A DNA stretch of 64,000 bases from Phyto melanocephala (lineage: Eukaryota; Arthropoda; Insecta; Diptera; Rhinophoridae): contig OW799234.1 of assembly GCA_941918925.1 (NCBI GenBank), positions 131,792,895 through 131,856,894 of the forward strand, read 5' to 3'. The notes under the pieces were generated by a model. That model searched no databases. It was not told where the DNA came from and saw only the letters and a list, made by a program, of their open reading frames with translations. Position 1 is the first letter of the stretch. The number at the start of each line of letters is the position of its first letter. The translations under genes were made by a program, and so were the position numbers. Positions 10,336-22,464 of this stretch are shown one piece after another.

Positions 10336-10920
10336 AAAACTTAAGTCAGAATAAATAATTTACAATAAATTCAATATAAAAAGTTCATATAAAAATTAAG
10401 TTAAAATTATAATAAAAGTTTTTTTTTAACTTGCCGTTAAAATTACTAATGCACTTAACAAATAATTATTTAAAAATGTAATTAAATCGTATACATACGA
10501 ATTATACTATTGTATTATGACAGCGGAGTTCTTTGGGAAGATTAAGAATTTTTTTTTGTAAAAACAAGTAACTTGATAATTATACTTTTTTTTTATTTAA
10601 ACTTTTTTAATAGAAGTATCTTGATGACACATAACGAAGATGATGGATAAGGGAAAATAGAAGGTCGATTAAAATAAAATTCAAGTGGGTTGTACTATAT
10701 GTTGATGTAAATTGATGACATTTAAAGAGTAGGCTTAATGACTTTATCTAGAAAGAGGGTTAAATAACGGAGAATTGGGTACACAAACATATTTGCTAAA
10801 ATGGATTTAGTAAAAAAGCGTATCGTAAAGCATGCACTCATGGCTATTGTACGTAAGAAAAACTTTTGATAAGTTCGCGTTCTAAACAATCAACAAAAAA
10901 TTCCGTCTTTTTGTTAAGAT
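10336..10920. other. no gene seen
   Basis: AT-rich sequence between the protein-like repeat and the MITE at 10921. No coding or repeat structure supported. Confidence 0.5.
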
Positions 10921-11361
10921 CTTAAAGGCTGAATTAGTCCTTACTTTCTGTTCCGTTCTGAATCAGCTGACTTCATTCTGTTAAATAGAAAATGTGTACA
11001 AGTCGTTAGTTGTTCTGTTACTTTCCGTACCGTTGCAGACGAACCTAAAGAAAATAGAATTAAACGTTAAGTGACGGCCATTGAGAGAGAAACAGCTGAT
11101 ATTTAGGTGCCTATATTTTAAAGGTGGCTGCAACATAGAGACTCTGTTTGCTTATAGATGAAATCTGACACAACAAATTTTTTTTTATGTACGGACTTTG
11201 ACGAGAAAAATAAACAAAAAATATAATAAGCTTGTGTTTGTAAGATTACCTTGTAAATTAAGGCAAATGATTTTTTACAGAAGAAGTAACCACAAAAATT
11301 AAACAACAGAACGGCACGTCACAGAACGACAACAGAAAGTAAAGACTAATGAAGCCTTAAG
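10921..11361. mobile_element. MITE with ~38-bp inverted ends
   Basis: The left end reads 'cttaaaggctgaattagtc', then 'cttactttctgttccgttctg'. The right end, reverse-complemented, reads 'cttaaggcttcattagtc', then 'tttactttctgttgtcgttctg'. The match extends over almost 40 bases with a few mismatches. Further 'gttctgtt' and 'cagaacg' words lie inside the ends. At about 440 bp it has no transposase. The target-site duplication is unclear, so the superfamily is not assigned. Confidence 0.7.
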
Positions 11362-12539
11362 TATCTTTTGGTATTTTAATTTTCCTTTAAAGAGTGTTAT
11401 ATGTAGATAACCCACTGACAAATGGGATGCTGAGTGCATTTAAATCAAATTCATTAGAGATAATTTTTTCAACCATTTCGTGAAAGTTTTTTTTTAATGT
11501 CTTTAAACACTATTATTTTCTTGTCATTTCATTACTGTACGTACAGCCCGTCAGCGATTAAGAGTTTAAAATACAAAAATACCGAAAAATACGAAATTAT
11601 GCAACACTGAAATAAAATTTTAATGATCATACAAACAAACCATAAAAGAAAACAGTGCACAAATAGTTAAAACGAAAAAGATACAAATTACAAACAACAC
11701 ACAAAAGCAACAACAAATAATTTTCAAAACACAATCAATCATTCGATTTTAATACAGAGCCGCTCTTTTCTTTAAAATGAGACTAAATAATTTAAAACAT
11801 TTCATTGCAAATGACACACAATTTCTGTGCGTCTAATAATATTTTTTTCACTAAATTAAATTTAATGATTTTGAGTTTTTGATTTAATTGAGAGTGTGCA
11901 TTTTTTACTTTCATTTTGTATCTTATTTTGTTATTTGTTGTTTTATTTAAGGCTGATTTTTAAGTTAAATTTAACAACTAAACTAAAGCAAAGATGAGAT
12001 AAATTTTTTAAGATTTTATTACTAAAAACTTGAATTTTTTTAAAACTCAAGAAATGGGAAATTGGACTTGTTTTTAGAAAAACTATATTAAACTCTAAAA
12101 ATTTTTATTAAGACGTTTTGTTTTACCTGTTGTCTTTAAAATCTATAAACTGCATTATTTCGCAAGTGCTCGGCAGATATAGAAAAATAAACTTAAAAGT
12201 CGGGGTTAAGTCATCTTCAAAATATAGAATAAAGCGTGCACTTGACGATAAATATAATTTTACCTTCTTGAAAAATTACTAAGAGAACTGGCTGCATTTA
12301 CTAATAGCCAGTTGTACTCTACAAAAGTTTGTTTAAAGGCGGATAACGAAATGTTTATATTCCCTCGAATCAGAATCAGTATCTATAGCTGCCTGGAAGT
12401 ACATAATACAGACTGTGATGATAAGACTATTACAATAAGAATAATTACACAACTTTCAGGGGAAGTTATGAAGGATTATTTAAAGCTAAAGGATGTTTTA
12501 ATAGTAGTTTAGAGGATTAAATTGAAATAAAACACAAAT
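11362..12539. other. no gene seen
   Basis: AT-rich. The 66-codon open frame at 12312-12512 has ordinary composition and no recognisable domain, and I treat it as chance. Confidence 0.5.
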
Positions 12540-13191
12540 TAATACTGTTAAATTTAGCTTTATTTGAAAGATTTGAATATGATTTCCAGCATATGGCAAC
12601 CTCAGCTAAGAAGGTTTGAAGAAATTTTAATTACTCAAATTTTTCGCAGTAATAACGTACCAAATGTTGTCTCCCAAGGCGTGATTTTTTTTGTAGACTA
12701 GAGCCTCACAAAAAAAATTTCATCAATATTTAATAGCATGATCTTAGAGACCAATTTGTTTGTTCTCTGAATGTTTCTTTAAGCAAAAATTGTTAAAATA
12801 AAAAGGCATTCAATTGTGGCCTTGTAAGTCTACCATTTATTATAACGTTTTGGCTGTTATTGCATTTGAAGAAAAAAAAAATAAATAAATAACAGTGGTG
12901 GTGCAAACAGTGACTTTCTTTGTATGTTATGGTTTTCAGATAATGGTTTGTGGATTACCTTCATTTGAAATGTGTCAGTGTTGCAGTTTTTAACCACAAA
13001 CGAGCGTCATCGTTGAAATAAATTTTCTCGTGAATAGTGCGATGTGTTTCTAGAACTCATCAGCTATTCATGTCTATGCATGATGAAATGGCGAATCAAA
13101 CTAAACACAAAGCAAGTAATAGCTGTCAAAATGGCGGTCAATTCAAGCAGTGTAATCAACTTAATGTCCTAAACTTAAAAAAAACGCCCGT
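12540..13191 (-). mobile_element. rosa-type mariner relic, heavily decayed
   Basis: The high end reads 'aaaacgcccgttac' and its TA (13192-13193) mirrors the end of the copy at 1054-1909. The next 150 bp are recognisably the same subfamily ('ctattcatg', 'gaaatggcgaatcaaacta', 'aacacaaag'). The low end keeps 'atgatttccagcatatggca', parallel to the 1054 copy near 1165. The middle is too decayed to read as protein, and the low-end inverted repeat is not convincing. Confidence 0.65.
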
Positions 13192-13762
13192 TACTTGTTT
13201 GGCGATTTATGAAATGAGAATAAATCACCTTAATTTCAAATGTCTTCACTTCAATTTTGAGATCATAGTTTCATCTTTGGACATTTCCGCAAAAATTTTC
13301 AAATTTTCCAAATCGAATTGAGGAATTTTTGAAACAAATTTGGCATTTTGAAAATCAATATCACCCCTTTTCAAATAAATCTGATTTTTAAAATAATGAG
13401 TTTAATTTGGAAATTAAAACGATTTCAAAATAAAGAATATAAAATGTAATTTGCAATAGTAAAACAAAATCAGTTTTTGTCATTTACAAAAGCAATACCA
13501 AGTTAAAAAGTGACAGCTTAACGGTTTCCAGTTTAAATTATTTAAATTAATAGAATTTCATTGAACCTTTATCACTTAGGATTCACTCAAGTTACTCGTT
13601 TTGTGCTGATTAATGAGCCCCATAATTTGTTGCAGGTATTTTTGTTTCAAGAGGCAACCGCAACATATGCTTATCCATCCTTCTATTCGAAATATTAAAA
13701 AAAAAAAAATATTTGGAATTTGCCATCAATGATAACTTATAAATAAGCTAAATTAATTTGTT
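13192..13762. other. no gene seen
   Basis: AT-rich spacer between a mariner relic and a mini-me-like repeat. A poly-A run lies at about 13697-13710. Confidence 0.5.
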
Positions 13763-14464
13763 TTTTATACCCTTCACCTGTGGTGCACAAGGGTATATAT
13801 AGCTTTGTCATTCCGTTTGTAATTTCTACAATTTTCATTTCCAAACCCATAAATTATATATTTTCTGAAAGCTTATGAATAGAGGAGTCAATTAAGCCCT
13901 GTCCGTCTGCCCGTGTGTTGGTTGAAATCAACTTTTAAAAGCAACTATATGTTTCTCAGATTTCTATATGGTATCAATCTCTTGGAAATATCCAGGAATT
14001 AATCGCTATTGAAATTCAGCACAATCGCCCCATAACTTTCTGAGATATGAGCAAAAAACCACGACCACCTCGTTTTTTTTCACAATTACAACAACAACCT
14101 ACATACATATTGGTTAAAGTAAACGTGGCATCGGATTCCAGCTGAGCCAAAAAAAATTTATTTTATTTAATATATTATTTATATTTTATTATTTTTTTAT
14201 ATATTTTTTTTAAAAATTTTTTTTTAAAAAAATTTGTAAAAAATTTCTTAAAATTTTTTTGCAATTTTTTTTTGTAATTTTTTTTATTTTTTTTTTTTAT
14301 ATATTTTTTTTATTTTTTTTTTTTTTGGTATGTTTTTACATGTACATACAAACGTAATTTATATTACATGAATGGTGATACAAACAATTGTTATTGCATG
14401 AATACACGTTGTGAAGGGTATATAAGATTCGGCACGGCCGAATATAGCACTGTTACTTGTTTTT
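13763..14464 (+). repeat. mini-me-like dispersed repeat, full copy
   Basis: Starts 'tttatacccttcacctg', 'tggtgcacaagggtatata' (the TACCCTT/AAGGGTA arms form a hairpin). It continues with 'atttctacaattttcatttc', a GTCY-type tract ('ctgtccgtctgcccgtg'), 'ttggttgaaatcaactttt' and 'gatatgagcaaaaaaccacg'. A core of about 170 bp of almost only T and A follows (14160-14330). The end reads 'gaagggtatataagattc', 'ggcacggccgaatatagc', 'actgttacttgttttt', with a perfect ATTCGGC-ACG-GCCGAAT hairpin. No coding capacity. The layout parallels Drosophila mini-me/INE-type repeats. Its mode of mobility is an inference. Confidence 0.85.
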
Positions 14465-16177
14465 AGTAGAAATAGATAATATATGAACAATACTAACACT
14501 ATTATATTACAATTGCCCAATTCACAACTTATCGTAGGAGTTGTATACAACGTTAAGAAATCATTTTAACAAACGAAGATGGTGTTAATTCTTCAATCAC
14601 CAAGTTAAAAATGTTGTAAAAAATATTAATAAAGATATTATCAAAGTAGAGAGTTAGCAATAAATTATTGCACACAAACGCAAAGAAGTTTTACTATCTA
14701 CTGCTAAACATTTGATGTCTCATTCCCTCTAAAAATTTTAGTGATTACATTCCCATGACGTCCCTTTTTGCTACTCATAAAAACATTCAGACGTAAAAAC
14801 AACAACAATACACATGTCTTAACTAAAATACGGTGGTAGTTGGTTGACTGAGTGATTCACTACTGACACCATGTGTACAACATACAAGACGCTTAAAACG
14901 GAAAAAAGAAATTCCAAGAGTAAATAGGATTTTGCCTAAAAATTCCTCGAAGGAAACTTTAAGGAAACTAAGACCTTAAGTGCATTTCATTTCTCACGAT
15001 GAACAACAGGTAGTAAATGACCTCTAATTATCATCTGCCTGTAATTTACCTTTTCGTATATTAAGTAAGAAATAAAAAAAAAACGAGGGCGATTCAAAAA
15101 ATTGTTCACATTTTATGGCAACAGTCAAGATAAATTAAGAAAAGAACTAAAAAAAAAACGTATTTAAAGTTCAACCTTAAAGTCGTTGTATTAACAATGT
15201 AAATGTAAAAGACGTAAGAGTATTTTTTTTTCATTTTGCTCTAAACATAAATCTAAAACGATGACTTCTAAATGCATTTAAACATTAAAAAAACAACTGC
15301 ACTCAAGAATGAAATGAAAAATGTTTATTAAAATTCTGGTTTGTTTGTGTGAATAAATGAATTTCTGACACTTAACTGGTATTTCTGCTTATTCTTTTTG
15401 CTGCTAAAGTTTTGTTAAGATCAAAAGTTAATTTCACTTGCACTGGTTGAGTATTTCTAACCACTTGAGCATTTATTTATAATAAAAAAAAGATGTTAGT
15501 GTTATTTGTCTTAAGCCGCAAAATCTAGGTTACAAATCGCAGTGGCTTGTTTTCAACTATGTAGTACAATTAAAAGAATGTCTCTTTCTTTGATGTTTTT
15601 TTTTGACGAGAAAGTTAAATTTTTATAAAATATTTATAATAAATATAACGTTTAAGGCAGTCAAAGAGCTCAAATAAATTCTCATTATTTTTTTTTATCA
15701 TTGTGATTTAACAAAATCGGCCGATTATAGTCTGTGATTGAAGCCAAAAAACCCATTACGGTCTCCAATCTCTAGTTAAAGGCCTGCTTTATTTCAAATT
15801 GACTTTAAATATCAAGCATTTTGTCGAAATTGTTTGAACAAATTAATGACAGTGTTGCCAACGTTCACGCAAGCAAAGAATAATATCTCCAACTTTATAT
15901 TTATATTTAATGAAAGAAGAAGTTTAGTTTTTAACTTTTATGTTTTCGTTAGATTTTTTTTTTAATTTTTGGAATGTTTTTCTTTGAACTATTATTTTTC
16001 AAATTCGTTATATTTAGTTTTATTTTCGCAAATCCAAGCACAACCTTAAAATTGAAAGAAAAACACAACTATTGCCAAAGACAAACATGTACCAAACAGA
16101 GGGGTCTACATTAAAGATACTTTTTCCAAGACATAAACTTGTTAGAGTCCCTTATCGAACTATGTGCATAATGCATT
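14465..16177. other. no gene seen
   Basis: AT-rich sequence with short poly-A/T runs and no open frame that I can support as coding. Nothing repeat-like was recognised. Confidence 0.5.
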
Positions 16178-16179
16178 TA

Positions 16180-17088
16180 CAGGGTGGCGCAAATTTATTA
16201 ATCCAATTTTGTTATTTGATAACTTTTTTATTTAATAAAAACAAATAAAATGGTCTTGAGTGTTGGAAGTCTTTATTTTGGAAAATATTGTTGCGTTTAA
16301 ACTTTGTATTACCTTAAAATAAACCGGGGTTCGTTTTATTGCAAAAAAAAAAAAATAACACTTGACATTTACAGTATAAAAGTTTAAAACACTTACAATA
16401 GAATATATTGAACTTGAACGGTATTTTATTTAAATTTTCACTTATTGTTGAGCTCTTTGTTATAAAACTATATTTGATGTACACACAACACATTCTGTTG
16501 TACAACTAATGTAGCAGCTGCGCTTTTTCAACTATTTATAATAGCACTGCCATTATGGTTATGATCTACAATGTTCTACAAACTTTTACAACAATAAAAC
16601 TAGCGTGTTTCAGAACTAAAGGTAGGTAACGCAGTATATGATAAATACAATTTTAACCCATAACCCTTGTCTGTGATAAGGGGCGTAATAATAAAAATCG
16701 CCTGTAAAAAATGTAAATCAGACTAAATCTGTAAAAATATTATATCCGCCAAGTGACTTTTTCCAGTGGTGGTACACATTTGTGACCATTTTATTGCACT
16801 TTCTATGACTGTCAGCAAAATTTCCGGTGAAGGCCACACCAAAAGATAGCTTTAAGTGGATGTAACAGCATTTTGTGCATCATACCCGGATTTTCACTGC
16901 CCCAGAAATGAAAATATACTGCATGGCTCATGAAGACTTTAGACCTAAAAATCGTTGACACAATTATTACACTCTATTGCGGAGTATGTCTGCTTGTAGT
17001 TTACAAATGTCAAATATAACTGACACATGATACCACTTGCACATTTTATAACATCTTCCAAAAGGTTGATTAATTCTGCGCCACCTTG
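16180..17088 (-). mobile_element. rosa-type mariner, non-autonomous
   Basis: 909 bp flanked by TA (16178-16179 and 17089-17090). The inverted ends are 'cagggtggcgcaaatttatt' on the left, and 'caaggtggcgcagaattaat' when the right end is reverse-complemented. On the minus strand between about 16810 and 16910 one transposase block reads HFWGSENPGMMHKMLLHPLKA, IFWCGL, the conserved WG-ENP / HP / WCG region of the rosa family. The rest of the frame is unreadable, so the element can only have been mobilised in trans. Overlapping short open frames are chance. Confidence 0.75.
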
Positions 17089-17090
17089 TA

Positions 17091-18670
17091 TAAGACCTCA
17101 AAAAATAAACAAACAACAACTGCTTTTCAGGTCACTAACTGACCTTCTGATTTTATGCCGAGAAAAAGGTAAAAATTTTTTGACCTTACTTAGGACAAAC
17201 TATTCCATAAAAACACGACACCCTCTAAGAGAGCAGACCTTTTTTTGAAATAGAAAATTAATCGTTTAACATAAAAGGACAACCACTAATATAATTGTGG
17301 TGCATACTAAGATTAAGGAAAAAAATATTTGGCACGGTCTAATATATTTCTAATTTCTAATTTTTAAAATTTATTTTTTAGATTTTTTATTATTTGAGAT
17401 TCTCAGTTCAAAAAAAAAAAAAAAAGATTTGAATAAATAAAAATAAGTTGTAAACTCCAAGTTGTGGTACGTAATACGTTGCAATGCTTATTATTAATTT
17501 ATAACTTTTTTTTTTACAACATCTACCATTAACTTGTCTAGCAGTCAGTCATATTACATATTACATATTATCACGATTTTGCAAAAATGTTTACCCAAAA
17601 AAACATTAATGATTTTTAAAGAATTTCTCATAATAAGGCCAACTGAACAAACACAACAACACTTAAATGTTAGTATTTTTTAAAGCAAAATAAAACAAAA
17701 AGCTTCCGAAATGAAGTAACACATAACAGAGTAAATTTTGTTAGAAAAATTTTACAAATTCAATTTAGTACACATTTTTTTATTTTATTTTTTATTTAAT
17801 TTAATTTTTGTTGCTGGTTTTCAAGCAGAAAATTCAATTTACAAATACTTGTTTTATTTGCACTGCTTATTTCGATAGTTTTTTTTTTTGCACGAATATT
17901 TGCACAAGTGATTATTAACAGACAAACTTTTTGAAGATCTTTTGTTATTGTATTTTAACACTTGAAAATTAATTAAAAATAAAATAAAAAAATTATAAAT
18001 ATTAAATTAATTTTTTGTTACATTTTTATATATTTGTACATTCATATATTTTTTTTATAAACTTTAATATTTTATAAATATTTATTTAAAAAAAATCGCT
18101 CGTTTTTCATTTTTATATTTAATTTTAAAATAACTGATTTTCGTTTGTCGTTACCGCAGCGTGTTTGAATTGAAACTAAATTTGAATGTTGTTGATGTTG
18201 AACCAACAAGTGAAAAATCTAAAAACAGATATCTGGTTGTTTGTTCGCTTGTCTGTTTTCGTTGTACTGCAGTAAAGAGAAATAACAGTAAGTAAGAGAG
18301 TAATATATGAAAATGCACGTTAAAAATAAAGTGTTTTTCTAGCTGATGGCAATCAGGCATGGATAATCGAGATAAGAAAATAGTATTAAACAATGTGAAA
18401 AGAGGTTCGATATTGAAAGTTTCAAATGGTATGCAAATAAAGGTAAAAATTCCCTGACCTTGACATAATTTTCAATAAATTTTGAGACTTTCTGATAAAT
18501 CTATACTATATGCTATACAGATAAAACGGTTCCATCGAGTCAGCCGTATGACTGAGTTGCATTTAAAACTAAATAGTAAAAAGCCAAGTTTTGTATAGCT
18601 TGAGCAATATTAAACTACTGGTGTTCGGATTAGGGTTCAAGTGGACAACGGAATGTTAGGTTACATGCGG
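17091..18670. other. no gene seen
   Basis: AT-rich sequence with several poly-A/T runs (for example 17410-17425). The minus-strand open frame at 18151-18393 is hydrophobic in the middle but resembles no family I know, and I do not call it. Confidence 0.5.
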
Positions 18671-18972
18671 TCCACACTAGCCATCGATTTGTTCGAACAA
18701 CGAAAATTTTTTGTGCACAACTGAATTTGCCTGGAGTGGAACGCTGTTGTCGATTGTTTGCTCATGTCCAAACAGCGTTGTCAGAACATTTATTCGAACA
18801 ACGATGTCTGATAAAAGGCATTTTAAATATGAAAGAAAGAGGCGACACATAAAAATATCAACCAAATACATTTTATACGTTTTCTCCATATCAAAGAACA
18901 TGAACAATTTTTTGACAGTTGCTCTGCCGACGTTTTTTTCTAATCTAAACAAATCGATGGCTTGTCTAGACG
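18671..18972. mobile_element. possible small inverted-repeat element
   Basis: 'agccatcgatttgtt' on the left and 'aacaaatcgatggct' on the right form perfect 15-base inverted arms. More distant partial matches lie outside them ('ccacacta' / 'tctagacg'). An inner motif, 'ttcgaacaacga', occurs twice. Chance open frames on both strands overlap it. No target duplication is evident, so this is tentative. Confidence 0.4.
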
Positions 18973-19084
18973 TAAAGTTAGAATATTATGTTCTCATGCT
19001 TATGAATGAACACCTAACATCAAACACAAACTACCTTACTGAGTAGGTTAAATAACTGATCGAGTTTAATAAAGTAAAGGTCCC

Positions 19085-20100
19085 AGTAAAAATGCACTTT
19101 TAAAATTGAGTGTTATATTTTTTGTGCAAGTGGCAACTTCGAAATTTGACAGCTGTCACATATATTTATTCCGATTATTTAAAATGGAGCGCTGTGTGAA
19201 AGAACAACGCATTATAATTGCGAAAATTTATTGCACAAATTTGAAAAGTTATGCTGAAACTGTGTCAAGTATTTGAAGAATGAAAAAAAAAAAGAAATTT
19301 GGTCGGTTATGGACAGTAACCGTGCGCCAACGTATCGATCGGTCTCTTGAAAACATTGCTGTTGTAAACGAGAGTCCCGCCGAAGACCCAAAAACATCAA
19401 TTCGGCAACGTTCTCAAATTCAGTTTACTCAGAATCAGATGCTCAAGCCAGTAGACTAACAAAAGAGGCGGTAATTCGTTCAATGAGTAATGGAGCAAAG
19501 TGTATTCAATTCCAATTTTTCGAAAAAAGTTATTCTCTCTGATGAAGCGCATTTTCGTAAATACACAAAATTGTCGTATTTAAGGCTCAGAAAATCCTCA
19601 TGCAATCCATAAAAAAATAAATTCACCCGCAAAGAGCAATTAGCTTGTGCGGATTTTGGTCAGGCGGCGTGAAAGATGAGGCCGAAATTGAAGTGATTGT
19701 GATCGGATTTCGTAACAGGAACATGATAACGGAGTTCTTTTAACCTCAACTGAACGGCATGGATTTGATCGAATTGTGGGTTTAGCAAGACGGTTACACC
19801 TGCCGCACCACGCATGAAACACTTCATTTATTGCAGCAACAATTTCCAAAAGAAAGGAATTCTAATGTCAACTGGCCACCCTAATCATGCAATTTAACGT
19901 TATTCATATTTATGATCACACTTACTTGTCGACTAGAAAAAGTAAAAATGTTCCCATTGTACATAAGGTTGGTGGATCCGTAAGTCGATTCTGATCATGA
20001 CCTTATTAACCTTTGATACAACTATGCTCTCAAATTTTTAAAAAATGTTAAATCTTTTTTATAAGTTATATTTCAATAAAATATTATCATATCTTCCTTA
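19085..20100 (+). mobile_element. rosa-type mariner, near full length, decayed
   Basis: The plus strand carries a transposase frame with many stops. Blocks in order are MERCVKEQRIIIAKIY at 19184, ENIAVVNESPAEDPKTSIRQRS (DNA-binding region), VILSDEAHF (first catalytic Asp), FWSGGV, MITEFF, LNGMDLIELWV, QDGYTCRTTHETLHLLQQQF (second Asp) and VNWPP-SCNL. The third Asp is lost. The ends are not clear enough to define inverted repeats. This copy preserves more of the gene order than any other rosa relic in the window. Confidence 0.8.
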
Positions 20101-20455
20101 AAAGAACAACTTGAAAAAATATATCGCTACTTTAGCCCTTTAGACCCATATTTTTAAAGCATTCAGTTTTTGAGGCTTTAGAGTAAACGAAAATACACCG
20201 TTAGCAGACAAATATTACTTTAATTTTTTTTTTTAAATTTGTTTTCTTGTTTTTGTTTTTAAATTCTATAAAAAAAAAGTGCGCTTCAATTGCAGATTTA
20301 AAATACAAAGATTTTAGGAAGATTTTTCCTCGCCTGTAAACTTAATTAAATTAGACTTAGAGCTCCATTACGAGTAAATGTAACGATATCTACTGATAAA
20401 AACGACAATTTAACATTCTTTCAAAGAGAAGAAGTTGAAAGTATGCAAAATTATT

Positions 20456-20920
20456 AAGGGTACTCACGATTAAACCTGTGCAAATTTGCTGTGCATATTA
20501 CGGCATATCGTGAGCGTCCTTTTTTAATTCGAAATATATATGTATTTCAGCCGGTGTTGTCTGAGTTACCGACTGAAAAAATCTGGCAACTTCTTACTTA
20601 ATTTCTTGAATATTTCTTTTTTTTTTCTATAGAATCTATTTTTTTTTTAATTTTATTATTAATAACAGAAATGCTTGTGATTTTTGTATTCTTTTACTTA
20701 AAATTAATGACGATCGAAAGGTCAAAAACAGCAGTTGTCACTTATTTGCTTCTAGCAAATATACACAACCAATTTTGCTCAAGCTTTTTGTAGTGCAAAT
20801 GAAGTAAAGTGAAGCAAATTGCAAATGCATACATTTTGTTGTTGTGTTAACAAAAATAGTGCATTTTTGCAATTATTTGCATCGTTTGCACAGTTTGCAC
20901 TACCCTTTGTGAGTACCCTT
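20456..20920. mobile_element. MITE with internal inverted TIR copy
   Basis: About 465 bp with perfect 12-bp inverted ends, 'aagggtactcac' and 'gtgagtaccctt'. Just inside the left end is an inverted partner, 'ctcacgat' with 'atcgtgag' (about 20507-20514). The interior is rich in 'gtgcaaat' and 'tttgcac' words. It shares this layout, though not its exact termini, with 6077-6565. An open frame on the minus strand within it is a by-product. Confidence 0.65.
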
Positions 20921-21555
20921 ATTATAAAATGATACCTAAAATAAAGAATGAAAATATCACTGACAAAATTACAATAGTACTGAGTTTTCCATTCCTGGTA
21001 GACATCTAATACTATACAAAACAAAGACATTAACAACAAATAAATTAACGAAATATGAAGCTAAAAGATAATATTCATGCAAACAACAATAATTTAGTTT
21101 TTGCATTCGTTGTGTACTTTAACTTCCAGTGGCTCTAAAGAAAAAAATAAATAAATTACACACATACACACAAGTACAACGTACACACGTACAACCTGTT
21201 GATTTTTGTTGTTATTCACAAGTAAAATGGTGGTTGAAAAATGTTTGTTAGTGATCGTTCCATGAATGAAATAAATTTGTTTTTCCTTAAGAGTTTCAAT
21301 GTGAGAGTAGATACTTTTGAAGAGAATGAGTAATTAAGTATTGATCACTAGATGCAATGCTTTTTAAACTGTTTTCAATCAAGAATTCTTTGAGATTTTT
21401 GTATACTATTTCTTACCAAGTCACGTTTTTAGATTAAATAATATGCACATGATCAGATCCATCGTATTGGCGTTAAAATAATTTAAAAACACATACCTGT
21501 AAATAAAAAATAAATAAAAAAATTTTTTAAAATTGTTGTGAAAAAAGATATTTTT
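20921..21555. other. no gene seen
   Basis: AT-rich, with A/C-rich patches near 21140-21200. No supported coding sequence. Confidence 0.5.
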
Positions 21556-21645
21556 AAATATTTGTTTGCTAAATATTGCGAAATTTATATTCTAATTTTG
21601 TTTAAAATATTTGTTTGCTAAATATTGCGAAATTATATTCTATTT
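21556..21645 (+). repeat. 49-bp tandem duplication
   Basis: 'aaatatttgtttgctaaat' plus 'attgcgaaat' and 'ttatattcta' occurs twice, at 21556 and 21605, with one or two differences. A recent local duplication in AT-rich DNA. Confidence 0.9.
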
Positions 21646-21876
21646 TTTTTTAATTTTCTTAAAGTCGGTGTCCACACGCAACTTAGACTGAAGTAAGGGT
21701 TCGTAGTAAACTTGGCAAATGTAAGGACATGAAGGGCTAACTGGCCAAAAAGCTTATATGAGAAAACTGAAATGAGAACAAAGTTAGGGAATTTGGAATT
21801 TCGTTTTTTTAGAGCACACGACATGCCAATAGTGCGTATGCGTATACCTGTTATGGGTCTGGGCTTTTAAAACCTG

Positions 21877-22006
21877 AGGAAAAGTACAGCATTTGAACGC
21901 TATCGAAATTTTGCTCGAACGATAGAATACACTGTGCTTCTGGTATAGAGATGCTTATAAAAATTTCGAAATTTCGTTTACGATCGAATGCCGTACTGTG
22001 GCCCCG
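21877..22006. mobile_element. palindromic MITE (GGCATTCGATC family)
   Basis: About 130 bp. The left arm 'tacagcatttgaacgctatc', 'gaaatttt' pairs with the right arm 'gtttacgatcgaatgccgta'. The same family occurs at 37121-37253, and a more decayed copy at 24680-24794. No coding capacity. Confidence 0.65.
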
Positions 22007-22264
22007 CTAACTTAACCTGAAACTGTTTCGAAAGAAACACATTTACGTTTGCTCTTTGCCACATGGAAACTTATGCCGTATCGTCAATCAGTGGTCGCAG
22101 CTGAAGGTGAAGGCAACACTAAAATAATTTTCAGAGAAAAATTAACCAATACTGCCGCCGCACAGCGTCTGAAACTCGTTAACTTTTGACCGATAGATAG
22201 TTTTGCAATTTTTATCTTGCTGAATAGAAGATTTCTTGAGCTTTTTTATTTTTACAATTATAAT

Positions 22265-22464
22265 TTTATTGACTAGTAGAATACAGTTAACTTTGTAAAA
22301 ATTCAAAATTAAATATGGCGTCGGATATAATAAAGTAAATGGCGTATAACATTAAATCTGAAATTTAAGATAAGCTACGCTATGGTCACTATAACTATGG
22401 TATATAGTGGTAAAGGGTATTATCAGATTCGGTACGGCCGAATATAACACTCTTACTTATAACT
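22265..22464 (+). repeat. mini-me-like repeat, 3' fragment, long subfamily
   Basis: Contains 'ttgactagtagaatacagtt' and 'aaatatggcgtcggat', then the closing 'aaagggtattatcagattc', 'ggtacggccgaatataac', 'actcttactta'. These are the internal blocks and terminal hairpin of the longer subfamily seen at 34931 and 46318. The 5' part is missing. Confidence 0.75.

Noticed and set aside
18677..19046. Overlapping open frames on both strands (91 and 111 codons)
   Set aside because: They coincide with a probable inverted-repeat element and contain no known motif. Two-strand openness over the same bases argues for chance.
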